Position numbers and translations under genes: made by a program
Notes under the pieces: model-generated
Told to the model about the DNA's origin: nothing
The model's input: only the letters and a program-made list of their open reading frames with translations
The model's database searches: none
Part shown: piece after piece, positions 1 through 8,083 of the stretch
Position numbering within the stretch: position 1 is the first letter of the stretch
How the letters are laid out: every line of letters begins with the position of its first letter
Source: Trinickia diaoshuihuensis
Lineage (GTDB): Bacteria > Pseudomonadota > Gammaproteobacteria > Burkholderiales > Burkholderiaceae
DNA: 64,000 bases
Assembly: GCF_003390925.1 (NCBI RefSeq)
Contig: NZ_QUBS01000089.1
Coordinates: 62,001-126,000, forward strand
Reading direction: 5' to 3'

Positions 1-1
1 C

Positions 2-565
2 GGCTTCTACGTGCAGGACCGGACGATGACCACCGAGCTTGGCTCGGACGCCGTCGTGATCATCGATTTCTACGGTCGGCTCTATCAGCGAAGCGTCACC
101 TTTCGACGCATGTTCGACAAGATGCCCGTGACGGAGGCGTCGCGCGCCGACCCCTGGAAGTTCGTGCTCGAGGGCGATCTGGATTTTCAAGCGCTTTCGC
201 CGGGCGGCCGCGTGCATGGCGTGGCCGAATCGACGAAGAAAATCTACGTACTCGACGACGGACTGCATTATCTGACGGAATCGGGCTTGCGGGAGGTCGA
301 ACTCGAACGCAAGCTCGCCTACCAGATGATTTGCGCGGTGACCGGATTGGGCAAGGTGCCCGCGCCGCTCGCGTCGACGAACCGCGGCGCCGCTGTCTAC
401 CTGACCGATCGAGTCTTGAAGGAGGCCGGGTTCAACTATCCGCGCCAACTCGTCTCCGCACTCGTGGGACCGGGCGATACGGCCGCCGAAGCGCAACTAC
501 TTGCGAGGCAGACGTCGGCTATGCGCAGCGCGTCGGTGGAAGATCGGTACCTGCAACTCGCTTAA
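2..565 (+). CDS. Unrecognised protein, C-terminal fragment
   Basis: The reading frame is open from the left edge of the window to a TAA at 563-565, so only the C-terminal ~187 residues are present and the real start lies outside. No family is recognised. The fragment is soluble-looking, with no membrane segment or low-complexity stretch. It holds a run that reads like a small beta/alpha domain (VVIIDFYGRLYQRS, then KKIYVLDDGLHYLTESG), followed by a more helical tail ending RYLQLA. It is separated from tssA by 170 bp containing a terminator-like hairpin, so it need not belong to the T6SS operon. It could be an effector or accessory gene of the flanking secretion cluster, but nothing in the fragment shows that. 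Codon use matches the neighbours. Confidence 0.6.
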   Translation, partial: GFYVQDRTMTTELGSDAVVIIDFYGRLYQRSVTFRRMFDKMPVTEASRADPWKFVLEGDLDFQALSPGGRVHGVAESTKKIYVLDDGLHYLTESGLREVELERKLAYQMICAVTGLGKVPAPLASTNRGAAVYLTDRVLKEAGFNYPRQLVSALVGPGDTAAEAQLLARQTSAMRSASVEDRYLQLA

Positions 566-582
566 CGTCCGCTTCTCGGACG
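566..582 (+). terminator. Hairpin directly after the first gene
   Basis: CGTCCG (566-571) and CGGACG (577-582) form a perfect 6-bp stem around a 5-base loop, starting one base after the stop codon. Only a weak T-rich stretch follows (gaattttc near 591-598), so this is a possible rather than convincing intrinsic terminator. The rest of 583-735 shows no other clear feature. Confidence 0.35.
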
Positions 583-735
583 AAGTCTGAGAATTTTCAG
601 GATGAGCGCCGGCGCGTTAAGGCCAACAATGGAGTCGTTGTTCGAAGCACGGCGGCATCTGCCGCTGATAAGCCACTGTCAACCGAGCCTTTCGTGGCGC
701 GGCGTGCCTCGATCGTTTGCCCACACGATTCGACA

Positions 736-1785
736 ATGACTCTCATCGATGTCCCGCTGTTGCTTGAGCCGGTCGATCCCGCATCGCCTTGCGGTCCCGA
801 CCTCGAATATTGCCCGGCGTACCTCGATGCGGCGCGTGCGCTCGAGGGCAGCCCCGACGTGCAGTACGGCAGTATGCACGTCGCCGCGACCGGTCCGGAT
901 TGGAAACGCGTCAAGGCGGCGGCACTCGATTTGATGTCCCGAAGCCGCGACTTGCGGCTCGCCGTCTGGCTGACGCGCTCGCTCGTCGCGCTCCATGGCG
1001 CGGCGGCGATTACCGAAGGGCTGACTCTAATCGAAGGGCTTCTCGCCCGGTATTGGGACACGCTGCATCCGCAACTCGATCGCGACGACGATCTCGATCC
1101 GACCGCGCGGATCAATACGTTGCTGTCGCTCGATGACAAGAGCGCATTCGTTCGTGCAATGAGACTGGCACCGCTGATCGTCTCCCCGCACCACGGGCCC
1201 GTGAGTTTGAACGATATCGAGCAAGCGGCGGCGCATTCGTCCGGCTCGCGCGATGCGGCCGAGGCACTTGATGCGAGTGGTGCACCGGACGCCTCGGCGA
1301 TCGAACCGAAGGCCGTCGATGCCGCGTTCGCCGACGTCTCGATCGAGGACGTGATCGCCACGCACGACGCGCTGGGCGATGCGCGCGCGTGCTTGAAGCG
1401 GATCGATGCCGAACTGAACGCGCGCGCCGGACACCGCTCGACGGTGACGCTTGCCGCGCTCGAACAGGTCCTCATGCATGCGCAGCGCGCCGTGCAAGCA
1501 CAGCTCGAGCGTCACCCCGGGCGGGCTGCGCTCGCGAACGCGGCGGCCGATTCGCCGGTGGCCCCATCGGCGTCGGCGGAGCCCGGCCGAATCGCCGATC
1601 GCGACGATGTCGTCCGCATGCTCGATCGGTTGTGCGCCTATTACGCAGCCGCCGAGCCGTCGAGTCCGGTTCCGATCCTATTGCAACGCGCGCGGATGCT
1701 CGTCGGGATGCGCTTTACCGATCTGGTGGCCGATTTGACGCCGGCCGGTATCGAGCAGGCGAAACACTGGGCGGGTTGCGCATAG
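736..1785 (+). CDS. tssA: Type VI secretion protein TssA (ImpA N-terminal domain)
   Basis: 349 residues. TssA proteins cap or prime the T6SS baseplate and sheath during assembly in the cytoplasm. The N-terminus, MTLIDVPLLLEPVDPASPCG followed by PDLEY, is the typical ImpA-N opening. The region around residues 80-130 (LTRSLVALHGAAAITEGLTL, then ARYWDTLHPQLD) carries the conserved ImpA features. The C-terminal part is helical and ends TPAGIEQAKHWAG, the short-C-terminus type. The open frame extends upstream to 331, but the ATG at 736 begins the conserved domain and the upstream extension is arginine-rich shadow sequence. It heads a rightward operon of T6SS genes; tssB follows after 72 bp. Confidence 0.93.
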   Translation: MTLIDVPLLLEPVDPASPCGPDLEYCPAYLDAARALEGSPDVQYGSMHVAATGPDWKRVKAAALDLMSRSRDLRLAVWLTRSLVALHGAAAITEGLTLIEGLLARYWDTLHPQLDRDDDLDPTARINTLLSLDDKSAFVRAMRLAPLIVSPHHGPVSLNDIEQAAAHSSGSRDAAEALDASGAPDASAIEPKAVDAAFADVSIEDVIATHDALGDARACLKRIDAELNARAGHRSTVTLAALEQVLMHAQRAVQAQLERHPGRAALANAAADSPVAPSASAEPGRIADRDDVVRMLDRLCAYYAAAEPSSPVPILLQRARMLVGMRFTDLVADLTPAGIEQAKHWAGCA

Positions 1786-1857
1786 TCGCAGGCGTGACCG
1801 CAGGCGTGATCGAGCCGCCGATTTTTGTTTGAGCGAATCAAAAGAGAGGTCGTTTGC

Positions 1858-2415
1858 ATGTCTAACGAAAGCAGCCAAAAGTTCTTGGGGCGTACCCGCG
1901 CGCCGCGTGTGCAAATCGAATACGACGTCGAGGTTTATGGCGCGCAAAAGAAGGTGAATCTGCCCTTCGTCATGGGCGTGATGGCCGAGCTATCCGGTCA
2001 ATCGACGCTGACGCAACCGCCCGTGGCCGAACGTCAGTTTCTGGAAATCGATAGCGAGAACTTCGACGAGCGCTTGAAGGCGATGAAGCCGCGCGTCGCG
2101 GCCATGATTCCGAACACGCTGACGGGCGAGGGGCAGCTCGGGATCGACCTCACCTTCGAGTCGATGGACGATTTTTCGCCGGCGGCGCTTGCGCGCCGCG
2201 TCGAACCGCTTCGGCGTTTGCTCGAAGCGCGCGGTCATCTGGCAAATCTGTTGACCTATATGGACGGCAAGGTGGACGCCGAGGCGCTCGTCGCGCACGT
2301 CTTGGCCGATCCCGCCTTGATGCGCACGCTTAGCACGCGCCCGAACGCCGGCGCTAGCGGCGAGACGGATGCTACCGCCACACCTGCCGATGCCGATGCG
2401 CAGACCGGCGCCTAA
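1858..2415 (+). CDS. tssB: Type VI secretion sheath small subunit TssB (VipA)
   Basis: 185 residues, normal for the family. TssB pairs with TssC to build the contractile sheath around the Hcp tube in the cytoplasm. Family features seen are SSQKFLGRTRAPRVQIEYDV at the N-terminus, the KKVNLPFVMGVMAELSG segment, and the FLEIDSENFDERLKAM motif. The C-terminal ~25 residues are a low-complexity Ala/Thr/Asp tail (PADADAQTGA end). The ATG at 1858 is preceded by AGAGAGG at a good distance; an in-frame start 33 bases upstream would add an unconserved MFERIKREVVC. tssC starts 24 bp after its stop. Confidence 0.96.
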   Translation: MSNESSQKFLGRTRAPRVQIEYDVEVYGAQKKVNLPFVMGVMAELSGQSTLTQPPVAERQFLEIDSENFDERLKAMKPRVAAMIPNTLTGEGQLGIDLTFESMDDFSPAALARRVEPLRRLLEARGHLANLLTYMDGKVDAEALVAHVLADPALMRTLSTRPNAGASGETDATATPADADAQTGA

Positions 2416-2439
2416 TTCACGTATCGAGGAATAGTCACC

Positions 2440-3957
2440 ATGTCAGAGCTTAGCCCTGCAACGCAGATGCAGCCGGCGGCGGCTAGCGGCGACGCTGCCG
2501 CGGCGGTCATCGAAAGCGACGATTTCGGCGCGCTGCTGCATAAGGCGTTCAAGCCGAGGACCGACGATGCCCAAGCGGCGGTCGCGCACGCCGTTCACAC
2601 GCTCGCCGAGCAAGCGCTCGCCGATACGGCTTGCATTTCGCCCGACGTGACCGGCACGGTCGAAGCGCTGATCGCCGCCATCGATCGGAAGCTGACCGCG
2701 CAGATCAACGAGATCCTTCATTGCGCGGCGTTTCAGCGGGTGGAAAGCGCGTGGCGCGGCCTGCATTATCTCGTCAGCAACACGGAGACCGACGAGCAAT
2801 TGAAATTGCGCGTCATGAACATCTCGAAGGAAGAGCTGTACAAAACGCTCAAGAAGTACAAAGGCTCGGCCTGGGACCAGAGCGCGCTCTTCAAGAAGCT
2901 ATACGAAGAGGAGTACGGGCAGTTCGGCGGCCACCCCTTCGGCGCGATCGTGGCGGACTACTACTTCGACAATAGCGGCCCCGACGTCGATCTGCTCGCG
3001 CAAATGGCCAAGATCTGCGCGGCAGCCCATGCGCCGTTCATCGCCGGGGCATCGCCCGCCGTGATGCTGATGGAATCTTGGCAGGAACTCGCCAATCCGC
3101 GCGATATCGCCAAGCTTTTCCAAACACCGGAGCATGCGGCGTGGCGCGCGTTGCGCGAATCGGAAGACTCGCGCTATATCGGCCTCGCGCTGCCGCGCTT
3201 CTTGGCGCGCGCGCCCTATGGCGCCGGGAGCAATCCGGTCGATGCGTTCGCGTTCGAGGAAGACACGGCCGAAGGCGACAGCAGTCGCTATACATGGGCG
3301 AATGCGGCTTACGCGATGGCCGCGAACGTCAATCGCTCGTTCAAGGACTACGGCTGGTGCTCGCGCATTCGCGGCATCGAATCGGGCGGCGCCGTCCAAG
3401 GCTTGCCCGTGCATGTCTTTCCGACCGACGACGGTGGCCTCGACGCGAAATGTCCGACCGAGATCGGCATCAGCGATCGGCGCGAGGCGGAACTGTCCAA
3501 GGCCGGCTTTTTGCCGCTCGTGCATATGAAGCACTCGGGGATGGCCGCCTTCATCGGCGCGCAGTCGTTGCACAAAAGCGCGGAGTACGACGATCCCGAG
3601 GCAACCGCAAATGCGATGTTGGCCGCGCGCTTGCCCTACCTCTTCGCCTGCAGTCGCTTCGCGCATTACTTGAAGTGCATCGCTCGCGACAAGATCGGTT
3701 CGTTCAAGAGCAAGGACGAGATGCAGCGGTGGCTCTATCAGTGGGTCATGACCTACGTCGACGGCATGCCGAGCCACTCGTCCGAGGCGACCAAGGCCTC
3801 GAAGCCGCTCGCCGACGCATCCGTCGTCGTGGAGGAAGTCCCCGGCAGTCCGGGCTACTACACCTCGCGCTTTTATTTGAAGCCGCACTACCAGCTCGAA
3901 GGCTTGACCGTATCGCTGCGCCTCGTGAGCAAACTGCCCGTCGTCGGCGGACAGTGA
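2440..3957 (+). CDS. tssC: Type VI secretion sheath large subunit TssC (VipB)
   Basis: 505 residues, full length for the family. TssC forms the bulk of the contractile sheath with TssB; its C-terminal region is recognised by ClpV. Conserved segments include RVESAWRGLHYLVSNTETD, SKEELYKTLKKYKGSAWDQS (about residues 128-147), the EYGQFGGHPFGAIVADYYF motif, and the C-terminal PGSPGYYTSRFYLKPHYQLE. It follows tssB closely and precedes hcp by 78 bp. Nothing in the sequence suggests truncation or loss of key regions. Confidence 0.97.
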   Translation: MSELSPATQMQPAAASGDAAAAVIESDDFGALLHKAFKPRTDDAQAAVAHAVHTLAEQALADTACISPDVTGTVEALIAAIDRKLTAQINEILHCAAFQRVESAWRGLHYLVSNTETDEQLKLRVMNISKEELYKTLKKYKGSAWDQSALFKKLYEEEYGQFGGHPFGAIVADYYFDNSGPDVDLLAQMAKICAAAHAPFIAGASPAVMLMESWQELANPRDIAKLFQTPEHAAWRALRESEDSRYIGLALPRFLARAPYGAGSNPVDAFAFEEDTAEGDSSRYTWANAAYAMAANVNRSFKDYGWCSRIRGIESGGAVQGLPVHVFPTDDGGLDAKCPTEIGISDRREAELSKAGFLPLVHMKHSGMAAFIGAQSLHKSAEYDDPEATANAMLAARLPYLFACSRFAHYLKCIARDKIGSFKSKDEMQRWLYQWVMTYVDGMPSHSSEATKASKPLADASVVVEEVPGSPGYYTSRFYLKPHYQLEGLTVSLRLVSKLPVVGGQ

Positions 3958-4035
3958 ATCTTTTCCGGACCCGTCGCTTCATGAGCAGCGAGTGCATGCG
4001 GCGCGGGAAGTTTTGAAGCATCGAAAGGAGTCCCA

Positions 4036-4518
4036 ATGAGTTACGACAATATCGTCAAGACGATGAAGATGACCGGCATCGACGGTGAATCGCAAGTCGA
4101 CGGCGCGAGCAATGAAATGGACGTTCTCAGTTTTTCGTTCGACGCCGCCATTCCGATGGAAGGGCGCGGACCGGGTTTGTCGGGCAGCGGCGCGGCTTAC
4201 GTTTCGCCGGTCAGCGTCACCAAGATGGTGTGCGGATCGACGCCGAAGATCGAGGCGCAGTTCTACAGCGGAAAGCCGATTTCGACGGTGACGTTGAAGG
4301 ACTACAAGGCCGACGGCGAAAACACGCCGAAGCCGTTCGTCGTCGTCACGCTGACCAACGCCCGTATCCATACGTACCACGCGGAAGGGACGAGCGAACA
4401 TCTCGAACTGACGTTCGAGAAAATCGAGCGCGAGTATTTCTCGCAAAACACGGCGACGGGCGCGCTCGTGTCGAAGGGTAAGACCGGCTTCGACATCTTG
4501 ACGAAGAAGGTCTCTTAA
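4036..4518 (+). CDS. hcp: Type VI secretion tube protein Hcp (TssD)
   Basis: 160 residues. Hcp hexamers stack into the inner tube that is propelled out of the cell. The beta-rich sequence shows family segments: MTGIDGESQVDGASNEMDVL, the loop with GPGLSGSGAAYVSPVSVTKM, and SEHLELTFEKIEREYFSQN towards the C-terminus. A strong ribosome-binding site (AAAGGAG at about 4022-4028) precedes the ATG. A stable hairpin sits just downstream, before tssE, a position often linked to higher steady-state levels of the hcp message. There is no C-terminal effector extension. Confidence 0.96.
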   Translation: MSYDNIVKTMKMTGIDGESQVDGASNEMDVLSFSFDAAIPMEGRGPGLSGSGAAYVSPVSVTKMVCGSTPKIEAQFYSGKPISTVTLKDYKADGENTPKPFVVVTLTNARIHTYHAEGTSEHLELTFEKIEREYFSQNTATGALVSKGKTGFDILTKKVS

Positions 4519-4527
4519 ACCGACGCG

Positions 4528-4554
4528 GGAGAGCGGCGCCCGGCGCTGCTCTCC
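4528..4554 (+). other. Strong hairpin between hcp and tssE
   Basis: GGAGAGC (4528-4534) pairs with GCTCTCC (4548-4554). The inner GGCGC (4535-4539) pairs with GGCGCT on the other side, with one G-U pair, giving a 12-bp stem with a CCG loop. No T-run follows, so it is unlikely to end all transcription. It more likely protects the 3' end of the hcp transcript or lowers read-through into tssE-M. Confidence 0.6.
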
Positions 4555-4584
4555 TCATCCGCGCTTGCAACGTTTCGCTTCCCC

Positions 4585-5112
4585 ATGTCCGAACCGACGA
4601 GCCGAGATCGTCTGCAGCCCGCGCTGCTCGATCGATTGTCCGACGATGCGCCGCACGAGCGCACCGAGCCGCGCGAGCGGCGTGCGATGTCGTCGAAGCA
4701 GTTGCGCGCGAGCGTGCTGCGCGATTTATCGAGTTTGCTCAATGCGCACGCGTTATACGGGTGCGCGACACTCGCGGCTCATCCGTTGGCGGCGGCCTCG
4801 GTGCTCAATTACGGACTGCGCGACGTGACGGGCACGGTGCGCTCGAGTTTGAACGTCGGCGCCCTTGGGCGAGAAGTGGAACGAACGATCACTCGCTTCG
4901 AGCCTCGCATCGTTGCGGGGACCTTGCGCGTGCGCCCGCTCGAAAGCGGCGAGACCGGGGCGTCGGCGTCGGTCTGCTTCCTGGTCGAAGCCGATCTATG
5001 GGCGCAGCCTTATCCGGAGCGGCTCTACTTCAAGACGGAGCTCGATTTGGAGTCGGGGCAGGCGCGCATCATCGAAGGCGCCCCCGCGGGCTCATCGGTA
5101 CCCATGTCATGA
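4585..5112 (+). CDS. tssE: Type VI secretion baseplate subunit TssE
   Basis: 175 residues. TssE is the gp25-like wedge component of the cytoplasmic baseplate. The conserved part starts at about residue 33 with MSSKQLRASVLRDLSSLLNA and includes the VLNYGLRDVTG motif. The gp25-like region with EVERTITRFEPRI and the YFKTELDLESGQARI strand pair lies in the second half. The start at 4585 (MSEPTSRDRLQPALLDRLSD) matches the usual N-terminus, in which DRLxP...LLDRL is conserved. Its stop overlaps the tssF start (ATGA), indicating translational coupling. Confidence 0.93.
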   Translation: MSEPTSRDRLQPALLDRLSDDAPHERTEPRERRAMSSKQLRASVLRDLSSLLNAHALYGCATLAAHPLAAASVLNYGLRDVTGTVRSSLNVGALGREVERTITRFEPRIVAGTLRVRPLESGETGASASVCFLVEADLWAQPYPERLYFKTELDLESGQARIIEGAPAGSSVPMS

Positions 5113-7067
5113 ACGATACGCTGCTCGCATATTACGAGGAGGAATTGCGTCATTTGCGCGAGGTCGGCGGGGAATTCGCGCAAGCGTTTCCGAAGGTCGC
5201 CGCCCGCCTGGGCCTTGATGCATTCGAGTGCGCCGACCCGTATGTCGAGCGGCTGCTCGAGGGATTCAGCTTCCTCGCGGCCCGGGTCAGGATGCAACTG
5301 GACGCCCAATTTCCGCGATTCACGCAGCATCTCGCGGAGATGATCTATCCGGGACTGCTTGCCCCGACGCCTTCCATGGCCGTCGTGCAAATCGAGCCCG
5401 ATCGCACGCATCCGGCGCTCGCGCGCGGCATTGCCGTGCCGCGCGGCACCGCTTTGTCGAGCGGGCTCGAGCGCGAAGGCACGACGCGTTGCGAGTACCG
5501 GACCGGCCACGCGTTGACGCTGCTGCCGCTTGGCCTTGCGCATGCGGACTATCGCGCGTTCGATTGCCTGCCGCATGGCTGGGCGCCTCGGCTCGACGGT
5601 GCGCCGAAGGCGGTCCTCACGCTGCACTTCGAATGGGGACCCGCCGCGCTCGACGTCATGCAGGCGAGCGGTCCTGTGCCGATCTACTTGCGCGGCAGCG
5701 AGGGGGTGGCCGAGTTGCTTCACGCGCGGATGACCGGCCATTGTTTGGCGGTGGGCTTGCGGGTCGAGGATGGCCGCAAGGGCCGGTATGTTTCGTTGTC
5801 GCCGCGTTGCGCGCGGGCCAAGGGCTTCGAGGACGCCGAAGCGCTGTTGCCCGCGGTGAGTTCGGCATACCGCGGATGCCGTTTGCTGCGCGAATACTTC
5901 GCGTTTCCGCAGCGATACGCTTTCGTCGAATTGGATTTCTTGAAGGAAGCGGCTCTCGCGCTACGCACAAGCGGCGTATCCGATCAAAGCGCGTTCGACC
6001 GGGTCTCGCTCGACCGGGTCGCGCTCGACGTCGTGTTCTTGCTCGACGCCTATGACGCGACATTGCAAACGAGCATCGACGCATCGAGCTTTGCGCTACA
6101 TTGCACACCGGCCATTAACTTGTTCGAGCGGCGCGCCGACCGTATCGCCGTGGACGACCGGCGGTTCGAGCATCACGTCGTCGTCGATCGCACACGGCCG
6201 CTCGATTTCGAGGTCTACGCGATCGAGTCAATCGACGGCTATGTGGCCGGAGATGCCGCCCCGCGGCGATTCGCGCCGCTTTATCGGGCGCGCGATCCGG
6301 GCGAGGAAGCACGAGGACGGGCCTATTTCCAAATGCGGCGAGCGCCACGCCGGCTTTCGGCGAGCGAGCACGCGCGCGGGGCCCGCTCGCGCTATGCGGG
6401 CTCCGAGGTATTCGTCGCCATCGTGACGCCGGACGAAGCGCCGTATCCGGCCGATCTGAGACAGCTCGGGGCGAAGGTGCTATGTACCAATCGCGATTTG
6501 CCGTTGTCGATGCCGGTGGGCGTCGGCGTGACGGACTTCACGGGAGATAGCGGCTTACAGGCGGTCGAGCGCATCCGCTGTCTGGCCGGACCCACGCCCC
6601 CTTGCCCTGCGCTCGAAGCGCCGGAGGATGCATGGCGGTTGCTGGATATGCTCTCGGTCAGCCGGCTGCCGTTGCTTGCGAGCGTGAGCGAGCCGAGCGA
6701 GACCGCGGCGCGATCGTCGGGTCATGATGCAAGCGCATTGCGTCAATGGATGGCCGCCCTGTGTCCCGCCGACGATGCGGCAGGGCGCTATCAAATCTCC
6801 CTTTTGCAACAGGCGAGCGCGAGGGCGATCACGCGCCGTCTGCCGTTGCCTGGTCCGGTGTCCTACGGGCGAGGGCTCGAGATCACGCTGACGTTCGACG
6901 ATCGCGCACCGGCCGGGGCACGGGCGTCGTTGCTTGGGGCCGTGCTGGCCGCGGCGCTGGCCGATTACATGCCGATCAATCAATTCGCTCAGACGGTCGT
7001 TCGCACGCCCGCGCAAGCCGTCGTGACCCGGTATCCGGCGAGGGTGGGGCAATGCGAGATTCTTTGA
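5109..7067 (+). CDS. tssF: Type VI secretion baseplate subunit TssF
   Basis: 652 residues. TssF forms the baseplate wedge with TssG, TssE and TssK. The start MNDTLLAYYEEELRHLREVG is the classic family N-terminus; conserved blocks follow, including FAQAFPKVAARLGL, DPYVERLLEGFSFLAARV and FPRFTQHLAEMIYPGLLAP. The open frame runs further upstream, inside tssE, but the ATG at 5109 overlaps the tssE stop and begins the domain. The C-terminus contains GLEITLTFDD and the NQFAQTVVRT segment. It overlaps tssG by 16 bp. Confidence 0.96.
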   Translation: MNDTLLAYYEEELRHLREVGGEFAQAFPKVAARLGLDAFECADPYVERLLEGFSFLAARVRMQLDAQFPRFTQHLAEMIYPGLLAPTPSMAVVQIEPDRTHPALARGIAVPRGTALSSGLEREGTTRCEYRTGHALTLLPLGLAHADYRAFDCLPHGWAPRLDGAPKAVLTLHFEWGPAALDVMQASGPVPIYLRGSEGVAELLHARMTGHCLAVGLRVEDGRKGRYVSLSPRCARAKGFEDAEALLPAVSSAYRGCRLLREYFAFPQRYAFVELDFLKEAALALRTSGVSDQSAFDRVSLDRVALDVVFLLDAYDATLQTSIDASSFALHCTPAINLFERRADRIAVDDRRFEHHVVVDRTRPLDFEVYAIESIDGYVAGDAAPRRFAPLYRARDPGEEARGRAYFQMRRAPRRLSASEHARGARSRYAGSEVFVAIVTPDEAPYPADLRQLGAKVLCTNRDLPLSMPVGVGVTDFTGDSGLQAVERIRCLAGPTPPCPALEAPEDAWRLLDMLSVSRLPLLASVSEPSETAARSSGHDASALRQWMAALCPADDAAGRYQISLLQQASARAITRRLPLPGPVSYGRGLEITLTFDDRAPAGARASLLGAVLAAALADYMPINQFAQTVVRTPAQAVVTRYPARVGQCEIL

Positions 7068-8083
7068 CGCTCCTCGAAAGGCTGCTGCGCGACCCCAAGC
7101 AATTCCAATCGTTTCAGGCGTTGCGCCTTATCGAGTGCGCGCATCCGAGCGAAGCGCGCCTCGGGAGAGGGACGAAGGCCGCTCGCGAGCCGGTTCGCCT
7201 CGGCCATGACGCGCATTTGCGCTTCAGCTCGGCGCAGATCATGTCGTACGAGCCGCCCGGCGGTGCGGCGCGCGCGCGGCTCGCGTTGGATTTCGGGCTG
7301 CTCGGGCCGGACGGGCCGATGCCGCTGCATTTGACCGAATATGCGCTCGCTCGCTCGCTTCACCGGCAAGACCGCACCTTCGAGCGCTTTCTCGACGTGT
7401 TTCAGCACCGCATGTCGAGTTTGATGTATCGCGCTTGGGCCGACGCCCAACCGGTCATCGGTCTCGATCGCCCCGGCGACGACCGCTTTGCGCGCTATGT
7501 GAGCAGCGTGTGCGGACTCGGGCAGGCGGGCTCGGATGCGCCGGGGGCCGTCGAGCACGCTGCACGGCTCGGCGAGGCCGCGTTGCTCGGCGACCGGCGC
7601 CGCCATGCGTGCGGTCTTGCGACGCTCCTCTCGAACGAGTTCGGCGTGCCGGTGCGGATCGAGCCGTTCGTCGGGCAATGGCTGCCGTTACCTGAAACGG
7701 CGGGCGTAAGACTTGGCGCGCGCAATCGGGGCACGCTCGGCGCGGGATACCTCGTGGGGCGCCGGGTGTGGGATCGGCAGCAGAAATTCCGGGTCGTCGC
7801 CGGGCCGCTGAACGCAGATCAATGCGAACGGTTGCAGCCCGGTACGGTCCAGGCGCGCCGCATGGCGCGGTGGGTGCGTTTGTATGCGGGACCTACGTTC
7901 GAATTCGAACTGGAACTGAGACTCGCGCACGATGCCGCGCGCGCCACGCGGCTCGGGCCGACAACCCGGCTTGGCCGGCACACATGGCTCGGCGATGCAA
8001 GGGCGAACGCGGCGGCTCCCGCGCTGCGCTTCGGCGGCGACAAAGCATTCATTGGGACACTGAGTAAGGAACAAGCTTCATGA
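7052..8083 (+). CDS. tssG: Type VI secretion baseplate subunit TssG
   Basis: 343 residues. TssG bridges two TssF copies in the baseplate wedge. Family marks include FQSFQALRLIECAHP near the N-terminus, VRLGHDAHLRFSSAQI, the GLLGPDGPMPLHLTEYAL block, and FERFLDVFQHRMSSLMYRAW. The chosen ATG at 7052 lies inside the tssF 3' end; the open frame extends back to 6746 but that part is not conserved. The gene ends in an ATGA overlap with tssH. Confidence 0.95.
   Translation: MRDSLTLLERLLRDPKQFQSFQALRLIECAHPSEARLGRGTKAAREPVRLGHDAHLRFSSAQIMSYEPPGGAARARLALDFGLLGPDGPMPLHLTEYALARSLHRQDRTFERFLDVFQHRMSSLMYRAWADAQPVIGLDRPGDDRFARYVSSVCGLGQAGSDAPGAVEHAARLGEAALLGDRRRHACGLATLLSNEFGVPVRIEPFVGQWLPLPETAGVRLGARNRGTLGAGYLVGRRVWDRQQKFRVVAGPLNADQCERLQPGTVQARRMARWVRLYAGPTFEFELELRLAHDAARATRLGPTTRLGRHTWLGDARANAAAPALRFGGDKAFIGTLSKEQAS

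Noticed and set aside
597-1475. Long minus-strand open frame across tssA, and many similar ones across all genes
   Set aside because: They are arginine/alanine/serine-rich shadows of high-GC genes in other frames, with no family features.
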